A DNA stretch of 64,000 bases from Gemella haemolysans. GTDB lineage: Bacteria > Bacillota > Bacilli > Staphylococcales > Gemellaceae. The stretch spans positions 17,225 through 81,224 of the forward strand of contig NZ_CABFLN010000059.1 of assembly GCF_901873445.1 (NCBI RefSeq), in the 5' to 3' direction. The notes under the pieces were generated by a model. That model worked only from the letters and a program-made list of their open reading frames with translations, ran no database searches and had not been told where the DNA came from. The position numbers and the translations under genes are program-made. This document shows positions 48,356 through 57,385 of this stretch, in pieces. Position 1 is the stretch's first letter; every line of letters starts with the position of its first letter.

Positions 48356-48850
48356 ATGAGTGAATCGAAAATTGTTTTAACTATTGATAATGAATTAAAA
48401 AATGAAGCCGAGGATTTGTTCTACAGCCTTGGATTAAATTTAGAAACTGCCATTAGCATGTTCCTTACAAGAGCTATTAATGAAGGTGGAATACCTTTTG
48501 AAGTGAAACAAACAAAATATGTTGAAAGTCCTGATTTTATCTCTAGTCACTTCACTATTAAATCAGCTGTATATGAGATTAATGAATACATAAAAGATAG
48601 ATTCAACGAAGAACCTTCATTTTATCTAGCATGTGAAAATAGAGGTCTTACAGATGATGAGGCTAGTAAATTATTCATTCTATTTTCTAATAATACTGAA
48701 GAGATTGATCAAGAAGAATTCACGGAAAAAAATATTGATAACCTAGTAGAATTATCTACAATTGCCTTCCCAGCATTAAGACGACTATCAGAAGAACAAC
48801 TACATGATGTCGTGAATGCATATATCACAAACTACTATTTAATTAGATAA
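48356..48850 (+). CDS. RelB/DinJ-like antitoxin domain protein with C-terminal extension
   Basis: The first ~55 residues match RelB/DinJ ribbon-helix-helix antitoxins: KIVLTIDNELKNEAEDLFYS, LGLNLETAISMFLTRAINEG, GIPFEV. The remaining ~105 residues are helical and acidic (DRFNEEPSFYLACENRGLTD ... LRRLSEEQLHDVVNAY) and not part of that family. No RelE/YafQ toxin follows, so it is either an orphan regulator or has gained a new partner domain. It has AAGGAGAGTTAGAA upstream and its own terminator. Confidence 0.65.
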   Translation: MSESKIVLTIDNELKNEAEDLFYSLGLNLETAISMFLTRAINEGGIPFEVKQTKYVESPDFISSHFTIKSAVYEINEYIKDRFNEEPSFYLACENRGLTDDEASKLFILFSNNTEEIDQEEFTEKNIDNLVELSTIAFPALRRLSEEQLHDVVNAYITNYYLIR

Positions 48851-48873
48851 TAAAAACTAAATGATGAACTTTT

Positions 48874-48918
48874 AGGAGTGATTTTAAAATCAATGAGTAT
48901 AGATTTAAAATCACTTCT
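48874..48918 (+). terminator. Terminator of the DinJ-like gene
   Basis: AGGAGTGATTTTAAAATC pairs with GATTTAAAATCACTTCT, followed by TATTTTATTT. Confidence 0.75.
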
Positions 48919-48960
48919 TATTTTATTTAGCTATGTAATTTTGCAAAACGTAAAATTGTA

Positions 48961-49100
48961 TTGGCAGTAGACTTTCAACTTTTATATTTTTCACCTCAAA
49001 TTGGAAGTTCACTTCCAACTTTTATACTTTTTACCTTAAATTGGAAGTTTACTGCCAACTTTTGTCTTTTTTCCTCTGAATTGGAAGTAGAGTTCCAACT
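48961..49100. repeat. 40-bp tandem repeat array with a palindrome in each unit
   Basis: Units start exactly at 48961, 49001, 49041 and 49081. Each begins with a palindrome of the type TTGGAAGT-NN-ACTTCCAA, followed by about 20 bp ending ACCTNAAA. The first unit has TTGGCAGT and the third has ACTGCCAA, which are complementary to each other. The array lies between the DinJ-like gene and the hydrolase gene. It is non-coding. Confidence 0.85.
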
Positions 49101-49223
49101 CTATTTATTTATTCTTTATTCCATTTTTTCAGATTTATATTTTTACATTAACTTTATTTTCTGATAAACTATAATTGTAAATAAATAAAACACTTACATT
49201 TATGTAAATAAGAGGAGATTAAA
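49101..49223 (+). promoter_or_regulatory. Promoter region of the hydrolase gene
   Basis: A TATAAT at 49170-49175 lies at a suitable distance before the gene. No convincing -35 is present. The ribosome site is AAGAGGAGATTAAA. Confidence 0.4.
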
Positions 49224-50213
49224 ATGGGAAAATTCAATAAAAAAGTTGTTTCACTAGCTTCAATTGCTGTAACATTACCTGCCCTAATCGGTAGCTATGC
49301 TGGGTATCAAAAATTACGTTATAACCGTAGTGCTAAAGCTGGTTTAATCGAGTTATACCTTGGTAATAAATATAAGAAACTAAGAGATATCGATGAAACT
49401 AAAAGACTAGAAAAACAAAAAGAAGATAAGATTGAAGAAACTGTAAATGTATATCAATTCGATACTAAATCTAAATTCTATACTAGAATCGTTTCAGATA
49501 GACAGGTGTGGCATTTAAACAGTTTTAATAATTCTAATTCTACTATATTCTATATTCATGGTGGTTCATACGTTCATGAATTTGTGGATATTCAATGGGA
49601 GATGGCTGATAAAATTGCTCAAGGAGCTGATGCTGAGGTTATTATTCCTGATTACGGACTAGCTCCATTGTACACTTATAAAGATAGCTATGGACTTCTA
49701 ACAAAATTATATACAGACTACGTTGCTGAGAATCCAGATAAAGATGTCTATATTATGGGAGATAGTGCTGGAGGTGGCTTAGCTCTAGGATTAGTTCAAG
49801 ATTTTGTTCAAAATAATATTAAACTACCTAAAGGTCTTATTTTACTAAGTCCATGGGTTGATTTAACTATGTCGAATCCTGATATTCAAAAATATGTCAA
49901 AAAAGATCCTTTACTACATGTGGATACATTACTAGCTGATGCCAAATCTTGGGCTGGTGATGCAGACTTATCTGATTGGAAGGTTTCTCCTTTATATGGT
50001 GAGATGAAAAATCTACCAGAGGTATTGTTATTCTCAGGAACACGTGAATTATTATATCCTGACATAGCATTATTAGCTGAAAAACTTCGTGAAGCAAATG
50101 TTAAAACTGTATTCGAAATCGGTAAAAACTTAAACCACGTATACCCTGCCTTCCCAATACCAGAAGCAACAAAAGCTATTTCTAAAATAGTTGAGTTTGT
50201 GAAGAGTAAATAG
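49224..50213 (+). CDS. Alpha/beta hydrolase, hormone-sensitive lipase family
   Basis: The 329-residue protein starts with a signal or anchor segment (VVSLASIAVTLPALIGSYAG). It has the oxyanion motif HGGS (112-115) and nucleophile elbow GDSAGGG (Ser181). LLFSGTRELLYPD and NHVYPAFP supply the expected acid and histidine. This is the HSL/acetyl esterase class, probably acting at or outside the membrane on small esters. It is monocistronic. Confidence 0.85.
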   Translation: MGKFNKKVVSLASIAVTLPALIGSYAGYQKLRYNRSAKAGLIELYLGNKYKKLRDIDETKRLEKQKEDKIEETVNVYQFDTKSKFYTRIVSDRQVWHLNSFNNSNSTIFYIHGGSYVHEFVDIQWEMADKIAQGADAEVIIPDYGLAPLYTYKDSYGLLTKLYTDYVAENPDKDVYIMGDSAGGGLALGLVQDFVQNNIKLPKGLILLSPWVDLTMSNPDIQKYVKKDPLLHVDTLLADAKSWAGDADLSDWKVSPLYGEMKNLPEVLLFSGTRELLYPDIALLAEKLREANVKTVFEIGKNLNHVYPAFPIPEATKAISKIVEFVKSK

Positions 50214-50230
50214 TAAAAATTAAATACAAA

Positions 50231-50282
50231 AAAGATGTACTCAATATTTGATTAAATAATCTATTTTTGGGTACATCTTTAT
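50231..50282. terminator. Bidirectional terminator between the hydrolase and hicB
   Basis: AAAGATGTAC and GTACATCTTT arms with T-rich flanks. Confidence 0.75.
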
Positions 50283-50361
50283 TTAATATTTTTCTCTACA
50301 TTTCAAACTATTGTTTAGATTTATATTATAAAAAATTTCATGAATTACAATCGTATATTTG

Positions 50362-50817
50362 CTACTTATACTTAATAGTTTCTTCTGCAATAGCATTCGT
50401 TAATAATTGTGAAAAATTAATATTATATTTTACTGCAACATCATTTGCCCATTTAGGAATAGACAATGTTTTTTTTATTAACGTGCTACTATCTAAATAT
50501 TCTCTCAAATCCACAACAACCATTGATACAAAGGATTTATTAAGAACATAATAATCCTTCATCTCAGGATCATCTTTAAAAGGAAAATCATCTTCTATTG
50601 ACAACTCATTTATATTACTCGACTTAGGTAATCTTTCTCCATCTTCCAAATAATCACTAAGGGCTAATCCTAAATAATCTGATGCCATACTCATTGATTC
50701 TGCTATACCTATTCCCTGTGTTCCACTTCCTTTTAAATCTGGAAAATATACATTATAAATCTCCTTTTCTTCACTTTCTTTGTTAAAATAAAAAATAGCT
50801 GGATAACTTACTAACAT
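50362..50817 (-). CDS. hicB: HicB-family antitoxin
   Basis: The 151-residue protein has the HicB fold at its N-terminus (YPAIFYFNKESEEKEIYNVY, FPDLKGSGTQGIGIAESMSM, AL.DYLEDGERLPKSS). A C-terminal DNA-binding helix pair follows (IPKWANDVAVKYNINFSQLL). It neutralises HicA and represses the operon. It follows hicA by 28 bp with GAGGTGATATA upstream. Confidence 0.9.
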   Translation of the reverse strand: MLVSYPAIFYFNKESEEKEIYNVYFPDLKGSGTQGIGIAESMSMASDYLGLALSDYLEDGERLPKSSNINELSIEDDFPFKDDPEMKDYYVLNKSFVSMVVVDLREYLDSSTLIKKTLSIPKWANDVAVKYNINFSQLLTNAIAEETIKYK

Positions 50818-50845
50818 TATATCACCTCATTAATTGAGAGCTGGA

Positions 50846-51031
50846 TTATAATAATCCAGCATCTTTTAATATTCCCTTCTCTGTGAATTTATTCAATTCA
50901 CCTTTTGGGATAATGATTGGTCTTTTCTGTCCAGGTTTGTTCATTTTTATATGAGATCCCTTTCCGCCTTTACATAAAGTAAAACCGTACTTTTTTAACA
51001 GTTTAACCATCTCTTCTTGTGTCATCGGCAT
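50846..51031 (-). CDS. hicA: HicA-family mRNA interferase toxin
   Basis: The 61-residue protein has the dsRBD-like HicA pattern with the catalytic histidine in KGGKGSHIKMNKPG, preceded by EMVKLLKKYGFTLCK. PIIIPKGELNKFTEKGILK follows. It cleaves mRNA when free of HicB. It is the first gene of the pair, with AGGAGGTTAATATT upstream. Confidence 0.92.
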   Translation of the reverse strand: MPMTQEEMVKLLKKYGFTLCKGGKGSHIKMNKPGQKRPIIIPKGELNKFTEKGILKDAGLL

Positions 51032-51054
51032 AATATTAACCTCCTGACACTTTA

Positions 51055-51083
51055 ACTATACTACGTATTTATACGTATGTCAA
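51055..51083 (-). promoter_or_regulatory. hicAB promoter with palindromic operator in the spacer
   Basis: On the minus strand TTGACA (51078-51083), a 17-bp spacer and TATAGT (51055-51060). The spacer contains TACGTA-TAAA-TACGTA, an inverted repeat placed where HicB would block RNA polymerase. Confidence 0.75.
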
Positions 51084-51160
51084 TAATATTACTTTTATTT
51101 CTCAAAATATATTCTGCATTATTGAATATTCTCAATTATCTACTCTTCTAACTACCTAAA

Positions 51161-51280
51161 TCCAGTCCTATCACCAATATCCACTTTTTCAACCATAAAA
51201 GTCCAGTCTTACTCCCCAATGCCCACTTTATTTGGGAAATGTCCAGTTTTATTTCCCAACATCCGCTCTTTTTTTCTATT
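51161..51280. repeat. 20/40-bp degenerate tandem repeat
   Basis: TCCAGT recurs at 51161, 51202 and 51242, with related TCCACT, CCCACT and TCCGCT between them about every 20 bp. The consensus is roughly TCCAGTTTTATTCCCCAATG. It lies between hicA and gatB and is non-coding. Confidence 0.65.
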
Positions 51281-51343
51281 AAAATATATTTTTCAAACTA
51301 ATTCCTGCTCTATTTATATTTAAGTCGCTTACCAAATACAACA

Positions 51344-51386
51344 AAAACTCGAAACAAAGATTTTTCCTTGCTTCGAGTTCGTTTTT
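51344..51386. terminator. Terminator of gatCAB
   Basis: AACTCGAA (51347-51354) pairs with TTCGAGTT (51372-51379), with T-runs on both sides. Confidence 0.75.
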
Positions 51387-51397
51387 TATTTTCGTTA

Positions 51398-52825
51398 TTA
51401 TCGTTTTGCGATTTCTTCTAATAACATTTTGTTGATCATTTGTGGGTTGGCTTGTCCTTTTGAGGCTTTCATGATTTGACCTACTAGGAAACCAATCGCA
51501 CGGTCACGACCATTTTTGTAGTCTTCGATAGATTTTGGATTGTTATCTAACGCTTCGTTAACCCAAGCTAATAATTGTCCACTATCTGATACTTGTACAA
51601 GACCTTTTTCTTTAACGATTTGTGCAGCATCTCCACCGTGTTCGATAAGTTCTGCGAATACTTTTTTAGCGATTTTACTTGAGATTGTTCCGTCAGTGAT
51701 TAATTTAATCATTCCTGCTAAACCTTCTGCAGTTAATGCTGTTTCTTTAAGTTCTTTTTGTACTTTGTTTAAGTATGCATTTACATCTACCATTAAGTAG
51801 TTAGAAGCTAATTTTGGATCTGCTCCTAAAGCTACAGTTTGTTCGAACATATCTGACATTTCTTTAGTTAATGTAAGTACGTGTGCATCGTATGCAGGTA
51901 AGCCAAGTTCTTCTTGGTATCTTCTTTGACGAGCATCTGGAAGTTCTGGAATAGTTTTTCTTACTTCTTCCATCCATTCATCAGAGATAATCATAGGTAC
52001 GATATCTGGCTCTGGGAAGTAACGGTAATCGTCTGAACCTTCTTTAACACGCATAAGTTTAGTTGTTCCTGTTGTTTCATCGAAACGACGTGTTTCTTGG
52101 TTGATTACTCCACCTGAAAGGATAACTTGCTCTTGACGTTTTTCTTCGTACTCTAATCCTTTTTTAACGAAAGTGAATGAGTTTAAGTTTTTAAGCTCAG
52201 TTTTTGTACCGAATTCATCTTGACCGTATGGACGGATAGAGATGTTCGCGTCACAACGCATTGATCCTTCTTCCATCTTAACGTCTGATACTTCGATGTA
52301 TTGAATGATTGAACGTAATTTTTCTAAGTAAGCATATGCTTCTTCTGGAGTTCTGATATCTGGCTCAGATACAATTTCGATAAGTGGTGTCCCTTGACGG
52401 TTAAGGTCAACTAGTGAGTAACCATTTTTGTGAGTTAATTTACCAGCATCTTCTTCAAGGTGAGCACGTGTAATACCAATACGTTTTGTTTCTCCGTTTA
52501 CTTCGATATCGATCCATCCGTTTTCTCCGATTGGTTGGTCAAATTGTGAGATTTGGTATGCTTTCGGGTTATCTGGATAGAAGTAGTTTTTTCTATCGAA
52601 TTTTGACTCGCGAGCTACTGTCATGTTAAGCGCCATTGCTGCTTTCATTCCCCATTCTACCGCTCTTTTGTTTACTACTGGAAGTACCCCTGGGTATCCT
52701 AAGTCGATAACGTTTGTGTTAGTGTTTGGTTCTGCACCAAAGTGAGCTGGAGATGGTGAGAATATTTTTGAATCTGTTTTTAATTCTACATGGACTTCTA
52801 GTCCAATTACTGTTTCAAAATGCAT
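51398..52825 (-). CDS. gatB: Asp/Glu-tRNA amidotransferase subunit B
   Basis: The 475-residue protein starts [20 protein letters not shown]. It has the kinase-like core ([47 protein letters not shown]) and the helical YqeY-like tail. GatB binds misacylated tRNA and phosphorylates the Asp or Glu side chain before amidation. It is the last gene of gatCAB, 13 bp after gatA. Confidence 0.96.
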   Translation of the reverse strand: MHFETVIGLEVHVELKTDSKIFSPSPAHFGAEPNTNTNVIDLGYPGVLPVVNKRAVEWGMKAAMALNMTVARESKFDRKNYFYPDNPKAYQISQFDQPIGENGWIDIEVNGETKRIGITRAHLEEDAGKLTHKNGYSLVDLNRQGTPLIEIVSEPDIRTPEEAYAYLEKLRSIIQYIEVSDVKMEEGSMRCDANISIRPYGQDEFGTKTELKNLNSFTFVKKGLEYEEKRQEQVILSGGVINQETRRFDETTGTTKLMRVKEGSDDYRYFPEPDIVPMIISDEWMEEVRKTIPELPDARQRRYQEELGLPAYDAHVLTLTKEMSDMFEQTVALGADPKLASNYLMVDVNAYLNKVQKELKETALTAEGLAGMIKLITDGTISSKIAKKVFAELIEHGGDAAQIVKEKGLVQVSDSGQLLAWVNEALDNNPKSIEDYKNGRDRAIGFLVGQIMKASKGQANPQMINKMLLEEIAKR

Positions 52826-52838
52826 CTTGTTTCTCCTA

Positions 52839-54296
52839 TTATAATTCTATTTTTTTATCGTGTAAGTTGTAGTGTTGTTCGAAGTTGTACGCTACATCGT
52901 ATAGTGTAGATTCTGCGAATGGTTTTGCAATAATTTGCATACCGATTGGACGGTTTCCTTTGAATCCACATGGAATACTAATACCTGGTAATCCAGCCAT
53001 GTTTACTGGGATTGTTAAGATATCGTTAGCGTAGATTTTAATTGGATCTCCTACTTCTTCTCCAATGTTGAATGCTACTGTTGGAGCAGTTGGTCCAATG
53101 ATTACATCGTATTCTTCAAATACTCTATCAAAGTCTTGTTTAATTAATGTACGAACTTGTTGTGCTTTTTTGTAGTATGCATCATAGTATCCTGAAGATA
53201 ATACGTATGTTCCTAACATGATACGGCGTTTAACCTCAGCTCCAAATCCTTCTCCACGTGTTTTTTTGTAGATTTCTTCAAGGTTTGTTGCGTTTGGACT
53301 TCTAAATCCGTAACGAATACCATCGAAACGAGAAAGGTTTGAACTTGCTTCAGCAGAAGCGATGATGTAGTAAGTTGAGATAGCGTAGTCTGTATTTGGA
53401 AGACTTACTTCTTCTACAATAGCTCCTTGGCTTTCTAAGTATTTAACACCATCAAGTACGGCTTGTTTAACTTCTTCGTCAATTCCAGCACCGAAGTATT
53501 CTTTAGGAAGAGCGATTTTCTTACCTTTAATGTCTCCAGTGATGATTTTGCTGAATTCTGGTACTTCTACAGGTGCACTAGTCATGTCGTTAGCATCTAA
53601 TCCTGAGATGATTTCTAATACACGAGCGTTATCTTTTACTGTACGAGTCATTGGTCCGATTTGGTCTAATGATGAAGCGAATGCTACTAATCCAAAACGA
53701 GATACACGTCCGTATGTTGGTTTTAATCCAACGATACCACAGTATGAAGCTGGTTGACGTACAGAACCACCAGTATCACTTCCTAGAGTGAAGCTTACTT
53801 GTCCTGCTGCTACTGCTGTAGCTGAACCACCACTTGATCCTCCTGGTACTGCATCTAAGTCATGAGGGTTACGAGTAAGTTTGTAGTAAGATGTTTCAGT
53901 AGATCCACCCATTGCGAACTCGTCCATGTTTAATTTCCCTAAAAGAATTGGGTTTTCTTTGTTAAGTTTGTTCATTACTGTTGCATCGTAAATTGGATTG
54001 AATCCTTCTAAGATTTTTGATGCACAAGTTGTTTGAATGTCTTTTGTAACAATGTTATCTTTGATTCCCATTGGGATACCAAATAATTTACCTTCAGCGC
54101 GTCCTTCTTCTTGAACACGGTCTAAAGCTTCAGCTTGTTTTAATGCTACTTCTTCAGTTACTGTAATGAATGAACCTACTTTTTCGTCAGTAGCTTTAAT
54201 TCTGTCTAGTGATTCTTTTACTAAATCACTTGGTTTAATTTCTTTATTTTTAAGTTTAAGTTCTAAACTTTCAATTGATTCATGTAATAAACTCAT
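52839..54296 (-). CDS. gatA: Asp/Glu-tRNA amidotransferase subunit A (glutaminase)
   Basis: This 485-residue amidase-signature protein has the Ser-cisSer-Lys core: GIKDNIVTK (Lys), then [14 protein letters not shown] and [13 protein letters not shown]. It releases ammonia from glutamine and channels it to GatB. It lies between gatC and gatB with short gaps. Confidence 0.96.
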   Translation of the reverse strand: MSLLHESIESLELKLKNKEIKPSDLVKESLDRIKATDEKVGSFITVTEEVALKQAEALDRVQEEGRAEGKLFGIPMGIKDNIVTKDIQTTCASKILEGFNPIYDATVMNKLNKENPILLGKLNMDEFAMGGSTETSYYKLTRNPHDLDAVPGGSSGGSATAVAAGQVSFTLGSDTGGSVRQPASYCGIVGLKPTYGRVSRFGLVAFASSLDQIGPMTRTVKDNARVLEIISGLDANDMTSAPVEVPEFSKIITGDIKGKKIALPKEYFGAGIDEEVKQAVLDGVKYLESQGAIVEEVSLPNTDYAISTYYIIASAEASSNLSRFDGIRYGFRSPNATNLEEIYKKTRGEGFGAEVKRRIMLGTYVLSSGYYDAYYKKAQQVRTLIKQDFDRVFEEYDVIIGPTAPTVAFNIGEEVGDPIKIYANDILTIPVNMAGLPGISIPCGFKGNRPIGMQIIAKPFAESTLYDVAYNFEQHYNLHDKKIEL

Positions 54297-54313
54297 TAAA
54301 TTATCTCCTTATT

Positions 54314-54604
54314 TTATTCAATAATAGTAGGTACTTTGAATTGTCCTGCTTCAGTTTCTTTAGAGTTTTTAAGAACTTCTTCTCTATCCATTCCTTCATG
54401 AGCTACGTCTTCTCTAAATACATTAACTAAGTCTAGAACGTGATAAGTTGGTTTTACATTTTCTGTTGGTGCGCTATTGATTGTATTGAATAAATCTACA
54501 ACTTTCTCTAATTTTTCGATATACCCATCTACTTCATTTTCTTGGATTTCTAATCTAGAAAGATGAGCGATGTGGTCTACTTGTTCTTTCGTAATTGTTG
54601 TCAT
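54314..54604 (-). CDS. gatC: Asp/Glu-tRNA amidotransferase subunit C
   Basis: The protein starts MTTITKEQVDHIAHLSRLEI and continues with NTINSAPTENVKPTYHVLDL and FREDVAHEG, typical of GatC, which links GatA and GatB. The frame extends 15 codons further, but the ATG at 54604 has GGAGG five bases upstream, giving 96 residues of usual length. It is the first gene of the operon. Confidence 0.95.
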   Translation of the reverse strand: MTTITKEQVDHIAHLSRLEIQENEVDGYIEKLEKVVDLFNTINSAPTENVKPTYHVLDLVNVFREDVAHEGMDREEVLKNSKETEAGQFKVPTIIE

Positions 54605-54664
54605 AAGTGCCTCCATATTTTTATCAATTTTAACTTCTAATATTAGCAAACCTATTATAATTTG

Positions 54665-54900
54665 AAATAAAAAAACGCCCCATATAGTTATTTAACTACA
54701 TGGGACGATTACTAATTTCGTGGTGCCACCCGAATTCATACCAGTTTCCTGATACCTTTCAACTTATATTCGGTTTTATAAAGAGTGTTGCTTATTTCAA
54801 TCATTATTATTTAATCTTTCAGCCTGGGGATTAAACTCTCTTCTAAAAAAAACATGAAATAAAAGTCTCTTTACTAATATTTTATATTACGGTTTACTTA
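54665..54900 (-). promoter_or_regulatory. T-box leader of gatCAB, probably asparagine-specific
   Basis: On the minus strand the T-box GGGTGGCACCACG (about 54719-54731) is followed by a terminator stem CGTCCCATGTAGTT / AACTATATGGGGCG and T7. Stem I closes with AAGAGAGT and ACACTCTT. The bases before the closing helix read GCAACACTCTT; by analogy with the Ile leader, AAC followed by A would be an Asn specifier. The amino acid is an inference; the T-box itself is clear. Confidence 0.85.
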
Positions 54901-54904
54901 GTCT

Positions 54905-54933
54905 ATATTATACTAAACAACCGTCATTGTCAA
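54905..54933 (-). promoter_or_regulatory. gatCAB promoter
   Basis: On the minus strand TTGACA (54928-54933), a 17-bp spacer and TAATAT (54905-54910). An overlapping TATAAT gives a 15-bp spacer. Confidence 0.6.
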
Positions 54934-55173
54934 GGATTTTATAAAATTTATAGTATTCTGAATTTATTATTATTTAAATATCTCATTACAAAATAAATAT
55001 ATATTCTGTGTTTAAAATATTAATTATTATCTCCGTAGATTCATTTTTAAATCAAACTTAGCTATGCGTTGAACTACTCTAATTTTATAATAAAGCTTAT
55101 TATAAATAACTCATCTGTTGAAAATTAAACCTACTTTATCTCTACTAGTAAATAATTCTTATATATCATTTCT

Positions 55174-55698
55174 TTAGTTCAAAAGATTTTTCACATCTTC
55201 AATATCTAAAACTTGCGCAAAACGATTGTTCCAGATATGCTCTTGATAAAAGTCAATAATTTGTTGCGCTTTCAAATGATTATTATCAAATGTTGTTACA
55301 GCATCTCTCACTAAGACTTGCTCATAACCATACTCAAAACCAACTTTTAATGAAGTATCGATACAAAACTCTGCTTGCATTCCTACCACTGTATAACTCT
55401 TAATTCCTTTACTATCTAAATAAGCTTTTACTTCTGTTTTTCGAAATATAGAGTTGAAATTTTTATTGAAAATCTTATCTTGCGGACGTGGACTTAATTC
55501 ATGATAAATTGACCAGCTTGGGTCTCCTTCTGATAGGAATCCTTCAGATTCTGTATGGCGGATATAAATAATCTCTTTACCAGCTTCCTCAAAACTTGAA
55601 ATAGTTTCTTTCACTTTCACAATATATTCCTCTTTATTAGCAGGTCCAAGTTTAACTAATCCCTCTTGAATATCAACAACAATCAATGCTTCCACCAT
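55174..55698 (-). CDS. Isochorismatase-family cysteine hydrolase
   Basis: This 174-residue protein has the catalytic triad pattern: Asp9 in LIVVDIQEG, a lysine near 79 in KIFNKNF, and Cys112 in VVGMQAEFCIDTSLK. Members include nicotinamidases and other amidases. The substrate cannot be assigned. It stands alone with AAAGGAGAAAAAA upstream. Confidence 0.85.
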   Translation of the reverse strand: MVEALIVVDIQEGLVKLGPANKEEYIVKVKETISSFEEAGKEIIYIRHTESEGFLSEGDPSWSIYHELSPRPQDKIFNKNFNSIFRKTEVKAYLDSKGIKSYTVVGMQAEFCIDTSLKVGFEYGYEQVLVRDAVTTFDNNHLKAQQIIDFYQEHIWNNRFAQVLDIEDVKNLLN

Positions 55699-56324
55699 TT
55701 TTTTCTCCTTTGAATTCTATTTTTTTTATATTGTAGCAACATTTACATAAACTGTCAACCAACCTATCTCGATATATTTTTAGGTTGTAATACATATGTG
55801 TCAAATAATAAAAGGTTGCTCACACTAATGCTCTTGACATATTTTAAATATTTTACCAGATAAATATTTCTTCGTGTATTCTACACTCGAAATATAAACG
55901 ACTACCGCATCCTTTTTATTTGCTTAAATATTGAAAATAGTATAATATGTTGTAGGTATGTTAAATAGGAGTGACTCAAAAATCGTGATTTCGAAGAAAT
56001 CGATTTTATCTAGTCACTTCTCGTTGTGGTTTATTAGATATCTAAAAAACTTTTATAAAGCGAATTTAGATATCAATAAACCACTTGCGTTGTACGTTAG
56101 AATTTTTAGTGCCAAAGGCACGTTAAAATTCTTACGTATAACGTATGCAAAGACACACCAAGAAGTGAGTCATAAGACGAAACTGATTGGATTGTGTCTA
56201 CTGCTGCGTCTATGAGTTATCATATGAACTTTGTTAAATTTTAGGACTTTTGGGGCAGTCACTTATTTTGGTCTTTTCGATCAAAAATATAATGAAAAAA
56301 TTTAAAATATTTGTGAGGTATATA
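55699..56324. other. Intergenic region ahead of prmA containing a three-hairpin element
   Basis: This gap of about 630 bp holds a TATAAT at 55941-55946, then the structured element at 55970-56172. A short open frame across the hairpins lacks a ribosome site and is not supported. The last 150 bp before prmA show no feature except the ribosome site. Confidence 0.5.
55970..56172 (+). repeat. Three consecutive long hairpins, candidate structured RNA or MITE-like element
   Basis: Hairpin 1 (55970-56018) pairs AGTGACT with AGTCACT around a near-perfect AAAATCG/GATTTC inner stem. Hairpin 2 (56026-56084) pairs GTGGTTTAT and GATATCTAAA with TTTAGATATC and ATAAACCAC, 19 pairs in all. Hairpin 3 (56088-56143) pairs CGTT, TACGT and AGAATTTT with their complements, with an inner GTGCC/GGCAC. 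TGACTCA (55972) and TGAGTCA (56166) could close the whole element. Confidence 0.65.
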
Positions 56325-57260
56325 ATGGAAAATTGGGTTGAAATTACAATTCATACTACTAATGAAGCTAGTGAAATAGTTGAGTCTATTCTTTTAGATT
56401 ATGGTTCAACTGGGGTTGCTATTGAGGATCCTACTACTCTTGAGGAAAACTTACACGATGATTTCGGTACTATTGTTGAACTTAGTCCTGCTGATTATCC
56501 TGAAGTTGGAGTTGTTGTTAAAGGATACATTAACGAGCTTAATTTTGATGAAGAAACATTCAAACGTTTCGAAGCTGAGCTTCTTGCTTTAGGTAAAAAT
56601 ATCAACATTGGAGATTTCTTCAAAATTGAAACTATTATTATTCAAGATAGCGACTGGGAAAATTCTTGGAAAGATTATTTCGATATTCTTAACATCGGTG
56701 AAAAATTCGTTATTGTACCTACTTGGCGTGAATATGAAAACACTGAAGATAAATATATTATAAATATTGATCCAGGTATGGCTTTTGGTACTGGTGGTCA
56801 CGAGACTACTTCTTTATGTATTAAAAATCTTGAAAAATATGTTCAAAGAAATGATAATGTTATCGACGTTGGTTGTGGTAGTGGTATTTTAAGTATCGCT
56901 GCTAGCTATTTAACTGACGGAAATATTAAAGCAGTTGACTTAGATAAGCTTGCTGTTGATGTTTCTTATGAGAACTTTGCTTTAAATAATCTTGAGAAAA
57001 GAATTGAAGTTGAACAAGCTAGTCTTCTTACAAAAGAGACTAAAAAGTACAACATCATTGTAGCAAATATTCTTGCTCATATCATCGAGCTTATGATTGA
57101 TGATGCGTATAACTTATTAGAAGATGGTGGTTACTACATCACTTCTGGTATTATCGAAGAGAAGAAAGATGAACTTCTTGAAAAAATGTTAGAACGTGGT
57201 TTCAAGCTTGTAGAGGAAACTTCTGATAACGGATGGTATTCATTCGTAGTAACTAAATAA
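56325..57260 (+). CDS. prmA: Ribosomal protein L11 methyltransferase
   Basis: The protein starts MENWVEITIHTTNEASEIVE and has the PrmA features DSDWENSWKDYFDILNIG, DPGMAFGTGGHETT and the SAM motif VIDVGCGSGILSIAA. NILAHIIEL near the end is the catalytic NPPY-equivalent region. It trimethylates L11. The frame extends 25 codons up, but the ATG at 56325 has GTGAGGTATATA before it, giving 311 residues. Confidence 0.93.
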   Translation: MENWVEITIHTTNEASEIVESILLDYGSTGVAIEDPTTLEENLHDDFGTIVELSPADYPEVGVVVKGYINELNFDEETFKRFEAELLALGKNINIGDFFKIETIIIQDSDWENSWKDYFDILNIGEKFVIVPTWREYENTEDKYIINIDPGMAFGTGGHETTSLCIKNLEKYVQRNDNVIDVGCGSGILSIAASYLTDGNIKAVDLDKLAVDVSYENFALNNLEKRIEVEQASLLTKETKKYNIIVANILAHIIELMIDDAYNLLEDGGYYITSGIIEEKKDELLEKMLERGFKLVEETSDNGWYSFVVTK

Positions 57261-57385
57261 TACAAACCTACTCTTAATTTTGTATAGAATATATATGAGA
57301 TTAGGAGTTTTTTTTAATATTACTATGAAATATGTTAAATTTATTTTATAATATTATTGAATATAATTACAATGGGAGAAAAACG

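Noticed and set aside
48961..49100. CRISPR array
   Set aside because: The period is a constant 40 bp with similar sequence throughout, there are no unique spacers, and no cas genes are present.
51161..51280. CRISPR array
   Set aside because: The units are degenerate and contiguous, without conserved repeats separated by unique spacers.
55958..56215. Open frame of 85 codons upstream of prmA
   Set aside because: It runs across three long hairpins and has no domain sense. AGGAG-like bases lie after, not before, its ATG.
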